This document shows positions 39,967-52,169 of a stretch of DNA of 64,000 bases, one piece after another (positions within the stretch are counted from its first letter, which is position 1; the number at the start of each line of letters is the position of its first letter). Made by a program: the position numbers and the translations under genes. The DNA is from Rhopalosiphum padi (lineage: Eukaryota > Arthropoda > Insecta > Hemiptera > Aphididae), in NCBI RefSeq assembly GCF_020882245.1, contig NC_083598.1:41143858-41207857 (forward strand). Direction: 5' to 3'. Under the pieces are notes generated by a model. That model was not told the DNA's origin. It worked only from the letters and a program-made list of their open reading frames with translations, and searched no databases.

Positions 39967-42900
39967 CTAACTGATACTTGGGTTATGGCAAGACAAGAAT
40001 CGTCTTTTGAAGTCTTCGCTCAGCGAACCTCTGCATCCATAACCTCCGAGCTTGTGAATGGCTGCGTAATCGTAGCAATCAACGACTCCGTCGTCATTAC
40101 AGTCCTGTAGTTAATAATAAGAGTTGAATTAAAAAATGAACAAATAAAATATATAAAAGTAAAAAAAAAATGAACAGCTGATCGAATTAAATGGAAAAAA
40201 TGATTATCCCCATAACGCATTCAACAGCTAATTATTATGATTAATCTAACGATTTACCTCAGAGAATTTGTCCATGTAATTTATTATTGCCGTTTTAGCA
40301 CAATAAGCGTTTACAGCACATTTCGGGTAAGCTGAAAATACACGAAAAAAAATTTATTAATTATTAAATATTATTAAGTGTCGATAACGTTGTTGTGAGT
40401 ATGGAATAGTATAACCATTATCATCATCACATGTATTAGATCATTTTTATCACATGATCTGCTAAAGTATAATTATATATTCTTAATAATATTCGACTAA
40501 AAGTACATAATTTATTTTCTTTATACATAATGATATTATATGCAACAGAAAACATTCATGTCGGGGAATGTGAATGGATAGAAAAGTTGATTTATCTAGA
40601 AAAACTTTAATAGTTGACGAAAATATTATTTAACCGCATCGGACACATAATAACAATATCCTGTGCGTGACACTTCCAGAATTTACTTTTGTTCGTTTAA
40701 TATGGTCGTTTTTGGAGTATAATACAAGGTGCTGTGTACTTTTAAACAACACGCAAAAAATGAAAAACTGCCGAATCATACTATTTTCGAAAATGTTATC
40801 CAGTAGATATTCGCATATTTAACGACTATTCTTTATATATAATATTTAGTATAAAATAAATGTCAACTTTGAAACTATACTATTTTTATTATTTTACTAT
40901 TTACACACACATAAAATGTAAAATGTTTAAAAATACAACGGAGGCCATTATTGGAATATTATATGTACTTAATATGTATTATACTTGCAAGGATAACATT
41001 TTCATTTTAAACTATTAAGAGTTTTTTTTAACACTGTTAATGTGGTTTGTGTACAATGATTTACACAAGTATAAGTAAGTAAACAAAATAATATCAGTTT
41101 CTTTGTCAAATTGTAAACCATTTATTTATAATATTTTATAGATGACAGTTAATTATATAGTTCAATAGTGAATAATTTATGTATTTTAAATAGATTTGTA
41201 CAATATTATTTTCATTATAGTTCCCCTTGATTTAATGTTATTTCTACTTTATATGCTGATGTATTAACTATAAACATTAATTTTCTATCATTCACTAACT
41301 GACATACATAATTAGAGGAAATATTCTAAAATTATTTGAATATTTTTTCAAGGATTTGAATATGTCCTGAATATATATTTTTAGATACATATTTAAAAAT
41401 AATGACAGATCATTAACTGTTGGAGCTGGGCATTGTATGTTGTGCGTTATAGATTATTATACTTAGAAGTTACTATCGACAATTATTAGCTTGGTAATGC
41501 CGTATTATTTATTGAATTTTTCATCATACTATTATTTATCTACAATGATTGTTTTAGTATTTATATTTAATGATGGCTAAGAATTTAAGATAAATTTTAG
41601 TCTTCTTAAATCTTAATGTTACGTTATGAATTAATATGCATATCATTTCATCATACTATGTACTTATTTAATTAAAATAATAATTATTAAAGTGTTTATA
41701 TTTAATTATTAATATTAATTTATTTTACTTAAAACAAAATGTTAAATGATGAAAATATAATATGCATAATAGGTATCATTATTCGTTACAAATTTTAGTA
41801 GCTACCTACCTAAAACAATTCTGAACTCAACTAATATTTTGCTTATAAGTGTCCCTAATGACTGCATTATGCAGGGATACAACTCTGAACTAGTATACAC
41901 CACGGGTTTTATAAGTCCACGAACAATCGTGATTTTATAGTGCTGACTTTTTTTTACTACTCATCAATATCAGTTGTAATTTCATAAATTGTCTAAAAAT
42001 ATGCAAATATATACGTCGATGCGTGAAAAAACGTATTTTTGTTCTGACGTTGTGTAACCACCGTAATTAATGACCATCACCTACTATAATATATTTTAAT
42101 ATTTTCTGCTTATTCTACAGAATTCATTCTTTAGTTTTTTTTTTTTTATGATAATTTTCATAAAAATACATTCAATTATCATTTCATGGACGTAAAATAT
42201 TGTAATATAAGTATACATAATAATAGATCACTTATCATTATAGATACATAAAACTTATATTAATCTGATATCTTACCATCTGAGTCACTTGGTTTACTTC
42301 CTGATACAACCGGTTTGCCTGAATCAGCCCAATACGCCCACGTTATACCGAACATACCACATACTTCTCCCTCGCACTTCGTGTCGGGTCGACACTGACC
42401 AACGCCTTCGCAGATGCATCTCAAACAAGCATCAGTTACTGGCATTTTTTGTATACCTATCGGTTGAGGAGCTGCAAAATAATTAATAATATAATATATT
42501 ATTATTATGTTCGCATTAAAATCGATTTGATACAATACGAAATAAAAATCGTACAACATACATTTATCTAAGGTTGAGTTTCGCGAATGTTTAATATCAT
42601 ATTGTAATAAAAAAAAATGTATGTATTTTTTCATAAGAATTTACATCGTGAATTTCTATCTGCCCTAGCGTGAAATACATTTTCGATAGTATTGATAACA
42701 TAAATATTTTTTTCATTACTCGTTCCCTGAATTGCATGAATGAATAAGAACCAATACGGTATCACTTTGTGCGTTGTTCAAATTTTCTTTGTAGAATTAT
42801 TAAATCCTATTAGATTCAGATTGGAACAAAGGACTTATTGATTTTACAATGATGTGTGCTTCTTCGCAGTTTGTTGGTAGTAAAAGAAAGCTCTAAAAGT

Positions 42901-43722
42901 TGCATGCACCACCGCAGTATTATTCCGATTGGTTTTCAAAAAAAAATAGTGTATATACGAGAAAAAAGTACACCTAGATGAATATTTATAACAAGTGGTT
43001 TTAATTTTACCTTTGTAGTAAGTTATTCAGAGTAAGTTTTTGAACTTATTTATCTTCAACACTTAAATATAATCCATCACATATTTTTGTTAGATTAATA
43101 CTATTTATAATTTAAAATAAATGGGATGTCACGTTTGAGCTATAATTGTATATGTTTATAGATAGCGCGTAATTAACTTTTAAAACGAAATGAATTAAAA
43201 TAATTAAAAATTGATTTAATTAGCGTTAATTGTTAAATTAAAAATTCTACAAAAATTTCTATAATTTAGCTTACAATGATGAAAATAATGTTAAAACATA
43301 TTTAAGTAACTATTTTCAAATATATATCGGGTAAAAAAGAACTTACGCTGATTAACATCGTAAAATAAATCGGTTTCTGTAGACTTCAACTAAAGCTCCG
43401 AGATACGAATAATAATCGTAAACGAATAGAATAAAAACGAATAATATCAATTTATTATATCGCGCAAAAACGTGTATAATTTAACCGCAAAAGAGTCATA
43501 ATTTTCACAATGATTTACAATGATATAATATCAATACACGTCGTAAGTATATCATTGTAGTGAAGTAAATATTGTAAACAAATAATAATCGCCGAGATGG
43601 ATATTGACAATTATATTTGATAATACGTTATGATATTATAATATGTACTTACATGCGGTAACAGAAATAGACAGTGCTATTAGACACAAGACTGTGCTAG
43701 CAAATATGATATGACTAGCCAT
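39967..43722 (-). CDS. i-type lysozyme B (destabilase family)
   Basis: A predicted secreted protein of 158 residues. Exons 43722-43653, 42471-42277, 40331-40258 and 40104-39967 join in phases 1, 1 and 0, exactly as in lysozyme A. Residues 1-23 are a signal peptide (MASHIIFASTVLCLIALSIS then VTA). The domain has CLRCICEGVGQC (39-50), CGMFGITWAYWADSG, an AYCAKTAIINYM helix and DCNDDGVVDCYDYAAIHKLG followed by GYGC. All 12 family cysteines are present. The catalytic glutamate position is Val47 and the catalytic aspartate is absent. The last exon keeps the family's D-C-N-x-D-G-x-x-D-C and the GGYGC ending better than A or C. It sits in tandem with A, and its start faces lysozyme C across 8.4 kb. 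Confidence 0.92.
42805..42960 (+). repeat. Dispersed repeat family A, copy 3
   Basis: The repeat contains ttagattcag and attgattttacaatgatg in the same order as copy 2, then diverges. It lies inside intron 1 of lysozyme B. Confidence 0.5.
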
Positions 43723-45997
43723 CGTGTGGTGAAGTGTGAATTGCCTTGGGTACTGGATGCAGTTGAATCGTTCAACTCGACTTGACCGACGTGTGTAGAT
43801 GAATAACAGCAATTTCCGAGGTAATGGATGTATTTAAATGATTGTGGCCTAAGACATTATTACATAACCTCCATCCAAGTGTAGTGATAATATATACATG
43901 ATATAATATGGAATATCAGATGACTTTCAACCGTTTACTGCATATCTTAATGGTATTATAATTAGTTATTATACTATTTACATTTAATAATTTTTATAGT
44001 CCATCTAATGACAATGATGTTATTTTTCATGTGTCGTATGTATTAATAAGAATACTGCGACGCGTTTTTTTTTTTTAAATATTTTTAAAAAATCATCCCG
44101 AGAATTGAACAAAAAATAATATAAGTACTATTAAAATATTGTTTACGAAATACCATTTTGGGTCGCACTAATTCAATGAACGACGGAGGTCGACCATTTT
44201 AACAAAATGTATACTGGAATCATAAAACACAAAATTCATAAATAAAATATTATTACCGCAGAATTGTATAGATCTAATCTGTGTATTATGTTTCTGTGTT
44301 ACTGCGATTTTTATATCACACTAACAAGATTTTATTGTTATTTTCAAAAATAACAAAATACCCTATTGTGTGGAACAAGTACAGACTGAATTGTATTATT
44401 TTCAGTACACGTTTTATACTTGACGTTTAATTCTATTAATATATATTTTTATATATATTTTATTAAAATCGGCATAGATCGATTTAATTTAAAACCTTTT
44501 AATAATTGTTCAAATTAAATGCTTATAAAATGAAATATGTGATAATATTTTTAATATAATATGATATGATTATCCAATAAAATTTTTTGACTAATATGTT
44601 ATGATAGTTATTATAATTGTTTTACATTAAGTTTTACAATTACTGCTGAACATTAACATTTTATTAACTGAAGATAAATATTTTTGATGGTAAAAAAAAA
44701 ATATAAATGTATTATTTAATATTAAATCTCATTAAACGTATATTAATAGTGTTGTTGTTATTTTTCACTCATCAAAGTTATAAGACGTATATAAAAATAT
44801 ATTTGTTGTCAATATATGATATAAAATAGAATAGTTTACCTACTACGTATTTCTATACATTTGAAGGACAAGTATATAATTATATAATAAAGTAATTTTT
44901 TAATTGTATTAATTTTGAACTGTACATTTGTACATTTTGAATTTAACAGTTAAATGTAGTCGACAATGTTAATTATATAATATGAATTCAGGTTTATAAT
45001 ATATTTTAATAAATTGTGTTCATCAACCATTTAAAATAAAAAAACACGCTGCAATAAATTGCGACTACAAACAAATTTATTTTGTAGCTTTTTCTTTAAA
45101 ATATTATAAACTTTCCAGCGTTATAAATGTTTATCATAACTTATAAATTATTGAAAGTGTATTTCAACTTAACCTAATTAATAAGTTATAACACTTACGT
45201 AGAATTTATAATGTGTATAATACATATATAATTTTTTGATACTATACCTAAATTGCATAATAAGTTATACTAGATATCAATATATCATATTAGTATTTTC
45301 ATATATTTTTGATAGGAAAGACAAAATAATAGAGAACGCTAAAAATCAGTTTGGAATGCATATATAGTATTAAAATTTAAAATGTTTTAATTTATTAATC
45401 AACTAAAGTTTTTTTATTCATTAATAAACATGTGATATTTTATTTTTTATTTTTCTATTATGTAAGAATCTTACTATATAATTTTTAATTTTATTAATAA
45501 CAATAATGGGTTCTAATTACTGCAATAATTTACACACGTGTTCTATAATTAATTAAACATGTATCATATATGATATATATCGCGTTTTTCGGTCAACTTT
45601 TTATCTCCGCTTTATTTAAACAGTTGTTATTTGCCTAACGAGTTCCTAGTATAATGTATCTTTTTTATTTCAAAAGATTATCATATTTGTATAGTCTAAC
45701 GTCATTAAAACCCGTAAGCTAATGCATGTTTTTGACACATATTTCACAATATATTCATTTTAAACATTAAACTGTAATAGAATCCTATCTCCGGAATTAT
45801 AGACCACATGGCTGAATATTTTGAATGTGCTGAAAAAAATATGTTTATTGTTTATACAAAAAACATTAACTTCACGTGAAAAATGTTGAACAAGGAAACA
45901 AATTCAAAAATAGTATATTAACGAAGGACAAAAAAAATGTCTATTATATTTCGATTAAGAAAATTGAAAAGTTATTTACCCAGTAATAATTATAAAG

Positions 45998-46070
45998 GGT
46001 GTAACAGGACTATTTAACAAATATAGTAACATATTTGTAATGGAAGTTTGTCAAATAGTCTTGTTACACC
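45998..46070. repeat. 73-bp hairpin or micro-MITE
   Basis: It begins GGTGTAACAGGACTATTT and ends AAATAGTCTTGTTACACC, near-perfect inverted copies with one mismatch (G against T's partner). The centre is about 37 bases. No clear target-site duplication is visible, so a transposon origin is not proven. Confidence 0.6.
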
Positions 46071-46384
46071 TATATATAGCTAAATTGTATTATAAATATA
46101 CAAAATTTACTATAATATATAAAATTGTAAGATAATCACATAATTTTTTTTTTTTGTACTTATAATGTGTAATATGTGTAATAAATATTTTAAATAACTA
46201 TAATTAAGATTTAAAACCAAAATATGTTGTTTGTTGTCGTACTACTCATAATAATAGCAAGGTTTACATATGTATACAAAGATAATAACAACAAATTTCA
46301 ACACAATAAAATTTTTTAGTTTAGATGGGTAAATTATATCAAACAAATTAATTTGTTCGACTTTTATATTTTAAAATTTTGAGC

Positions 46385-46735
46385 GACACAAAGAACGCAT
46401 TGATTTTATAATATTATAATTATGTGACTTTATTTATTTATTTTGTGTCTGCCATTGCATTTTGGAGTAGAAAAATTAATTCAATCAACATTGAGATCAT
46501 TTAAGGGATTTCTGTTAGAAAATTACATCTAGGTAGTAAGTATATGTTAGGATAAAACCACTTCAAAACAGAAATGTTCAAATAACTCCAGTTTTCGATA
46601 AAATCAATTTTGCTGTAATTCAAAAAGGAATAACCACAAAGATTTGAGAATATTTCCTACCAAGTACTTATATCAGCATTTTCTAGATGTAATTATTTTT
46701 AAAATATATTCCACCATTTTCTCAGAACCTATATG
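46385..46735 (+). repeat. Dispersed repeat family A, copy 4 with inverted ends
   Basis: It carries the shared landmarks attgattttata, tgtgtctgccattgc and ttttggagtag. Within it aaaattacatctag near 46520 is matched inverted by ctagatgtaattatttt near 46683, so part of the unit folds back on itself. Confidence 0.5.
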
Positions 46736-49700
46736 ATATATTATGAATTATAGCTGATGATATTAAACTTTATATAAAAAGAAAGAACGCTGAACAAATT
46801 AAATGCATCGTTGACCATTATCATAATAGATAACAATTGAAGCATTTAAAATGTATTGGACAATATACATTTATCCTTGTAAAGTGTAATTAAGTATATT
46901 ATTTATTCTGCAATTTTTAATTATAATAATTAATAACTCAATACGAGTTACGTATTATGAATATTTTAAACAATACTATTTTTAACTTCCTTTATTTTTG
47001 TTTTTGTAGTTTTCACCAACATTTTCACAAACTATTTTATTTATCAGAAAACATTAACTGTAAACACTCAAAACTTTTCGTTATTACTAATTAATAGTTA
47101 TATTATAATTTTCTTTACACGATGATATTTTTAAGCCATTTATATTAAATCCGAGTGTTCTAAGGTGTTTTTACTTCACCGTATAGTTGTGTCGTATTTC
47201 GTATATTAAATATTACGAGTATGTTGGTAACGAAATTTCGGTAATACTACACAATACGGCACATGGAAACAAAGGGGTAGGTTAAGTTCAAACTATGGTA
47301 AATAAAGTTGATTTAAACTATTTTTATTACCATAATATTCACATCTACTTTATGGACTATTTTATATCGATATTGATTTATAGGTTGTATATACAATGTT
47401 TTGGGGAAAAACATGGTCCAATTCAATAATATAAAACCAAATTATAGAAAATGTATAATATTCTATTATTAATATACTGTCTTCAAAGTGGCTCAGACAG
47501 ACATACCAATCAACCTGTTTCATTTGGTAAGAATCATTTTTCCGTTTTCGTACCTATATTTATATATCTGCAATTATTAACCATTAAATTCAACTTTAAT
47601 GCATCCATTACTGCGCTGACTAAATAATATACTCAACAACGAAGTACATTCGAAACCTAAAACTTGTATAGTAATACGGCGAGTTTCATGACATTTTTCT
47701 TTTTACATTTTTCGATTTCGATATGAGTGATTCCTGCATTTTCTGTACATACACGTAGGACGGAAACACATTACGCTTGTAAAAATTATAATATCGGCTA
47801 TAGCGAAAAGATTGAACGAAATGTCAACAGTTCAAATTGGTATTGTCATTATATACGTAGGTAAGTATCAATACCTTCTTTAGATTTAAATACTTATAGG
47901 TAAATTTTTGATAGGTCAATTGCCAGTATACGATACTGTTGGTTGGATATATGGCATTTGCACTAACGTTTTTAAGATTTTCATTAATGGGTAGAAAGGG
48001 GTATTGATTTGGAAATTAATTTCTAGGATACTCAATACAGGCACAGGTTTATTAACGAGTATAACAAAATGTATTCCCTATACAATTTGGCTTCCAATCT
48101 AGACATTCATAATAAATGAAATATATTATTTAGGAAAAGTATCATCTTTTGTACATGATAGATGGCCAATTCAATTATATTAACCACTTATAGGTATAAC
48201 CCATAATAGGTTGAAATAATAAGCTACATTTTTAGTCATATTGGAATCGATATTTTTCATTTAATTTGAATCTATAGATTAGTAAAGAATTTCAACAAAA
48301 TAAATGAAATATGTATTATTGTACCGACCGACCGTGTCATCATAAATCGAATGAATTTTTTAATAAACTAAGTGTGATGCAATAAACAACAAATAATATT
48401 TTTCTATATATTATAAGAATGTCGTATAAGCTAAAAAAAAAAAGGCCAAGAGAACCCCTCCCACCTAATAAATAAACACCATTACTGAAGAATTATAGGC
48501 GTTTAACTTCTGTTTTCGTTAAAATATATAGTAAAATCATATTTTCGAAAATAATATGTTAGTAATACTCGTAACATAACAAAATGAATCTATTGAAATT
48601 AGCACAATTTTTAGAAATTCTTTAAAAAACTTAGAAAAAAAAATTGAATGGAAAAAAAACTCAAAAAACAATCACACCCCAATAAAATAATATATGGATC
48701 AAATTTTCTACTGCATAAGTGCCACAGATTTTTATTACCTAAGTATTGATAAAAAAATGTAACATTTTGACTAGTTAGAACAAAATGCAGTTTACTTAAT
48801 TTTTATTATTGGGTATCTAGTATCTACTACCAACCTACATCATCCAATATACCTACATCACGTATATCTAAACTAAACCACTTCATAAAATTAAACTTGA
48901 AGAACGAAAAATAAACACAAACGAAACTAAAAGCTTATAACATGACGGATAAAATGGAAAATTATCTTTATAATATTATTTTAAAATTTTTAATTTTTTC
49001 TTGATGATTTATTGTAAACATTTTTTTAGGTGAATCTTTTCAATTGAATATTTTTTCCTCGAGCTTTTAATTCCGTGAGTATTTTTATGAAATTATATCA
49101 AAATTGTCTTAATTTTTTTTGGCATTATACACTGTTGTTAATAATTTTGTATTAATGATATTGCATTTAGAGTTTACAAATATCTGTGATATACTTGTAT
49201 AAGTGAAATTAAATCCGACGAGTGAGTAACAGTGTTTTATTAGGTGGAATAGTACGAATGACGCACGGAAAAAATGTTGAAGGATTTTACAAAAATTTCG
49301 TGGAAACGATGAGCTGCTTATTATACCAATGAATATAATATTAAGTCGTATTATAGATGTTATACGACGTATGTTATTCGAAAAATCTTTTTCCTACTCG
49401 TGTTTACTCGTTTAATATGTCCTTCGTCACTCAATATATGCCTTTCGTCTCACACATTATAATAGGTCAACGCGATCGCAATAACAACGCTATATAATAT
49501 AATATATTGTATTGTATTATACAATATATAGCCGTCATCATTAATTAATAATTAATTATTGATTGCACTATTATAGGTAGATGTGATTTTTCGATTTTTT
49601 TTTGTTTTTGTTTTTTTTTTTTAACATTTCACTAGAACATAATACGACGGCTGTAATAATGCATCCGCGTGTGTGTATTATGTTACTCGGTAAACAACCT

Positions 49701-51123
49701 CGGGCGCAATCATAATATCCAGAGGCGGACCCGGATTCCAATGTAGTACCGAACGTAGGTCCGACAACCTTCCATCTGCCGTAGTAGTGGTAAAAAAAAA
49801 AATAATAATAATAGTGTAATACCGGCGACATCGAAGACAGCGGACGACTACGTCATCGTCTGAATCGAGGCTTATTGAGAGTCTCATACCAACAACCGTG
49901 TATGGCAGTTTCGAAGATCACACACACACACACGTTACAACTTACGAATTGCAGTCGGCAGACAGTTCTTATCGTACACGCCATAGTGAATGCCTCCATA
50001 AAACATTGGGCACTCGGCTGCGACTGGCACGGAAAAACTACATTAAATGTCTATATTTTATATTATATGTATCAGTAAATATATATAACAGTATATACTA
50101 TCGCGTATACCGATGCATATTGTGTATAATAATTTATAGAATTTTCCAGCAGTTATGAGGTACAAGATACCCTCTCGATAACTATCACGGACTTCAATAG
50201 AATCAGAGACAGGTCATATAATATAGAAATTCAATCTGACGGTGCGCACGACAACACGTGGGTGGTCACTGGTCAGTGTACATTTTAAATGGCATGTGGT
50301 ACAAAATAGTGACGCGTGAACGTATTAATAGTATACCGCCGTGGCCTGCAAAGATACGAAAAATAATTTAAATCAAATCCAAAATATATATAATATATAA
50401 AAACGGTGTATTTTTGGTACTTACCGTTATACCGGCTATTGATACATTGTTTGTTAATCATATCTGTCTTGAAACCTTTAGGTAAATAATAGTATTTATT
50501 AACTTTTTTCGACTACTTACATTTATTTTGAAATTTTTCATCGTCAGTACCTAAAATGTCTATTAAATAGTTCACTTTCAAATCTTGAAATCGATTTAAG
50601 TATAACTATATATTATTATGGTACCATTATTTAAACCTACTTTCAGTTATATATATAATAGTAAGACGTGTAATCTCACGAAATTATTGTTCGCCTGTTC
50701 GGTAACGCGTAGGTACCTATTGCTTGAGTTTTTCAGTTAACTGAACTCAATAGTGCACGTAATGTATGAACTATAAATCCTTAATCCGTGATATTTATAT
50801 CAAACACGTACATTTTAATGAATTCCATTATTCGGTTCGAATCTCGGAATAATGTCTAAACAATACTTAAAACTCACCCTTACGGACTCGTTTACCTAAT
50901 ATATAAGTAAAGTAACCAAATATAATACAATCGAATTGAACACTATTGTATCGATTGCATAAATCATGTAATATATTCAGAGTGATTCGCCAAAAATACT
51001 CACCATAATTTGTTCTATTAATAATAAATGCATTTTAACTTTTAGGTATACTTATAATATATATTTCTTATATTTTAAAATACTTAGACTTAAGGGGTGT
51101 CTGTATGTGGCGACACAAACTTC

Positions 51124-51124
51124 T

Positions 51125-51151
<27 letters not shown>
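51124..51151. repeat. (CT)n microsatellite
   Basis: Fourteen CT units followed by a T run, in the gap upstream of lysozyme C. Confidence 0.9.
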
Positions 51152-51156
<5 letters not shown>

Positions 51157-51953
51157 AATAAAAATTGTATTTTAAAATATTGATGCAACTGAACTAAGAT
51201 TTAAACTGATATAATGTAGATAATATGTGATAATATTATATATAGAATATAATATTATATACTTATAAATAGTATAGTAATTAATAGTCTTAAAAATGAT
51301 TTAACAAAAATATAAAATAAACGTAATATATTTTAATCTAATACCTGCAGCTTAATGTTTAATAATTCTTACTTATTACTAAGTTAGTGTTTACAATAAA
51401 TATTATACGATTTCAATAGTTCAATAGATATTATTGGTATTAATTATAAATATTTTTAATTCATCGTGGTCTCCATATTATTATGAACCTATATCTTAAG
51501 CGTACGACATTAAATAAATTAAATAATAATAGTTAGAATTTTGATTTTGTTACCAGCTAGCATTAACATTTTCAAAAAAGCCATCGGGTTAAAAATTTAC
51601 AGGAATAGGGATGATTTGCATCTGAAAAAAATGTGGACATTTCTTAAATGGTATAAAAATCTAAATATTTGAAAATATAGTACTTAAGTATATTAGGTAT
51701 TATTAAAAAATAGAAAAATAATAATTGGTTTAGGTATATTCATTATTAAAGAAAGAAATATGAGCGAGCATGCTCGGCGAATCGTCTTGTACAATATATT
51801 GGTAAGTACTTTATAAATGTAAAGTCACATCAGACGGAAAAAAAAACATAAATTGTAGTAATGGACTTCGAAGGTAACACTGCAATAGTTATTGGCCGTG
51901 TCCCGGTTGGCAGAGAATTGCAGCACGAAAATGTGATTTCATATATTATGCCG

Positions 51954-52006
51954 TTATCGCCTCAGCTGCCACGCTTATATTACGTCGTTATCGCGGTCGC
52001 TGATAA
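51954..52006. promoter_or_regulatory. GATA-motif cluster upstream of lysozyme C
   Basis: TTATCG occurs at 51954-51959 and 51988-51993 and TGATAA at 52001-52006. These read as GATA-type sites on one strand or the other. GATA factors drive fat-body and gut immune and digestive genes in insects; a role here is inferred from position about 100-150 bases before the predicted start of transcription. Confidence 0.3.
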
Positions 52007-52077
52007 AAGAGAAGGTTGTGGCGTTGGCCGGTTCGACGGTATAACACCAATACCAGTATACCACACGCGTGAACCAT

Positions 52078-52102
52078 CATAATAATAATAATAATAATAA
52101 TA
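52078..52102. repeat. (AAT)n microsatellite at promoter
   Basis: Eight AAT units directly upstream of the TATA box of lysozyme C. Length change here would alter spacing between the core promoter and the GATA-like sites. Confidence 0.85.
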
Positions 52103-52103
52103 T

Positions 52104-52132
52104 TATAAAATCGTTATTGGCTGATACGCAGT
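52104..52132 (+). promoter_or_regulatory. Core promoter of lysozyme C (TATA + initiator)
   Basis: TATAAAA at 52104-52110 is followed by GCAGT around 52128-52132, an initiator-like sequence with its A 26 bases from the TATA start. The ATG lies 40 bases further. The spacing fits a canonical insect promoter. Confidence 0.5.
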
Positions 52133-52169
52133 GGCCAGTGCACGGTCCACGTAAACAAATAGTACGACA

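Larger units (their letters stand above)
43723..52103. other. 8.4-kb gap between divergent lysozymes B and C
   Basis: No exon with family resemblance or matching splice phases was found. Contents are a 73-bp hairpin at 45998, a family-A repeat at 46385, a GC-richer block at 49640-50345 with CACGTG near 50255, and a CT tract at 51124. Promoters of both lysozymes presumably lie at its edges. Confidence 0.5.

Noticed and set aside
49260..49332. ATG frame MTHGKNVEGFYKNF, 24 codons
   Set aside because: Too short, with no splice sites, neighbours or family resemblance.
49678..49887. Minus-strand 69-codon frame in the lysozyme B-C gap
   Set aside because: It crosses a T-run and an AAT tract and has no domain. 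A nearby cagaggcggacccgg phrase hints at hAT-type transposon ends, but no partner inverted repeat was found.
50725..50757. Palindrome around ttgagtttttcagttaactg
   Set aside because: Pairing is only seven bases plus a small inner palindrome, which is expected by chance in AT-rich sequence of this length.
50820..50860. tRNA-like ggttcgaatctc box
   Set aside because: The box sits in the loop of a simple hairpin (cattattc / gaataatg). No acceptor stem, D arm or anticodon arm can be drawn around it.
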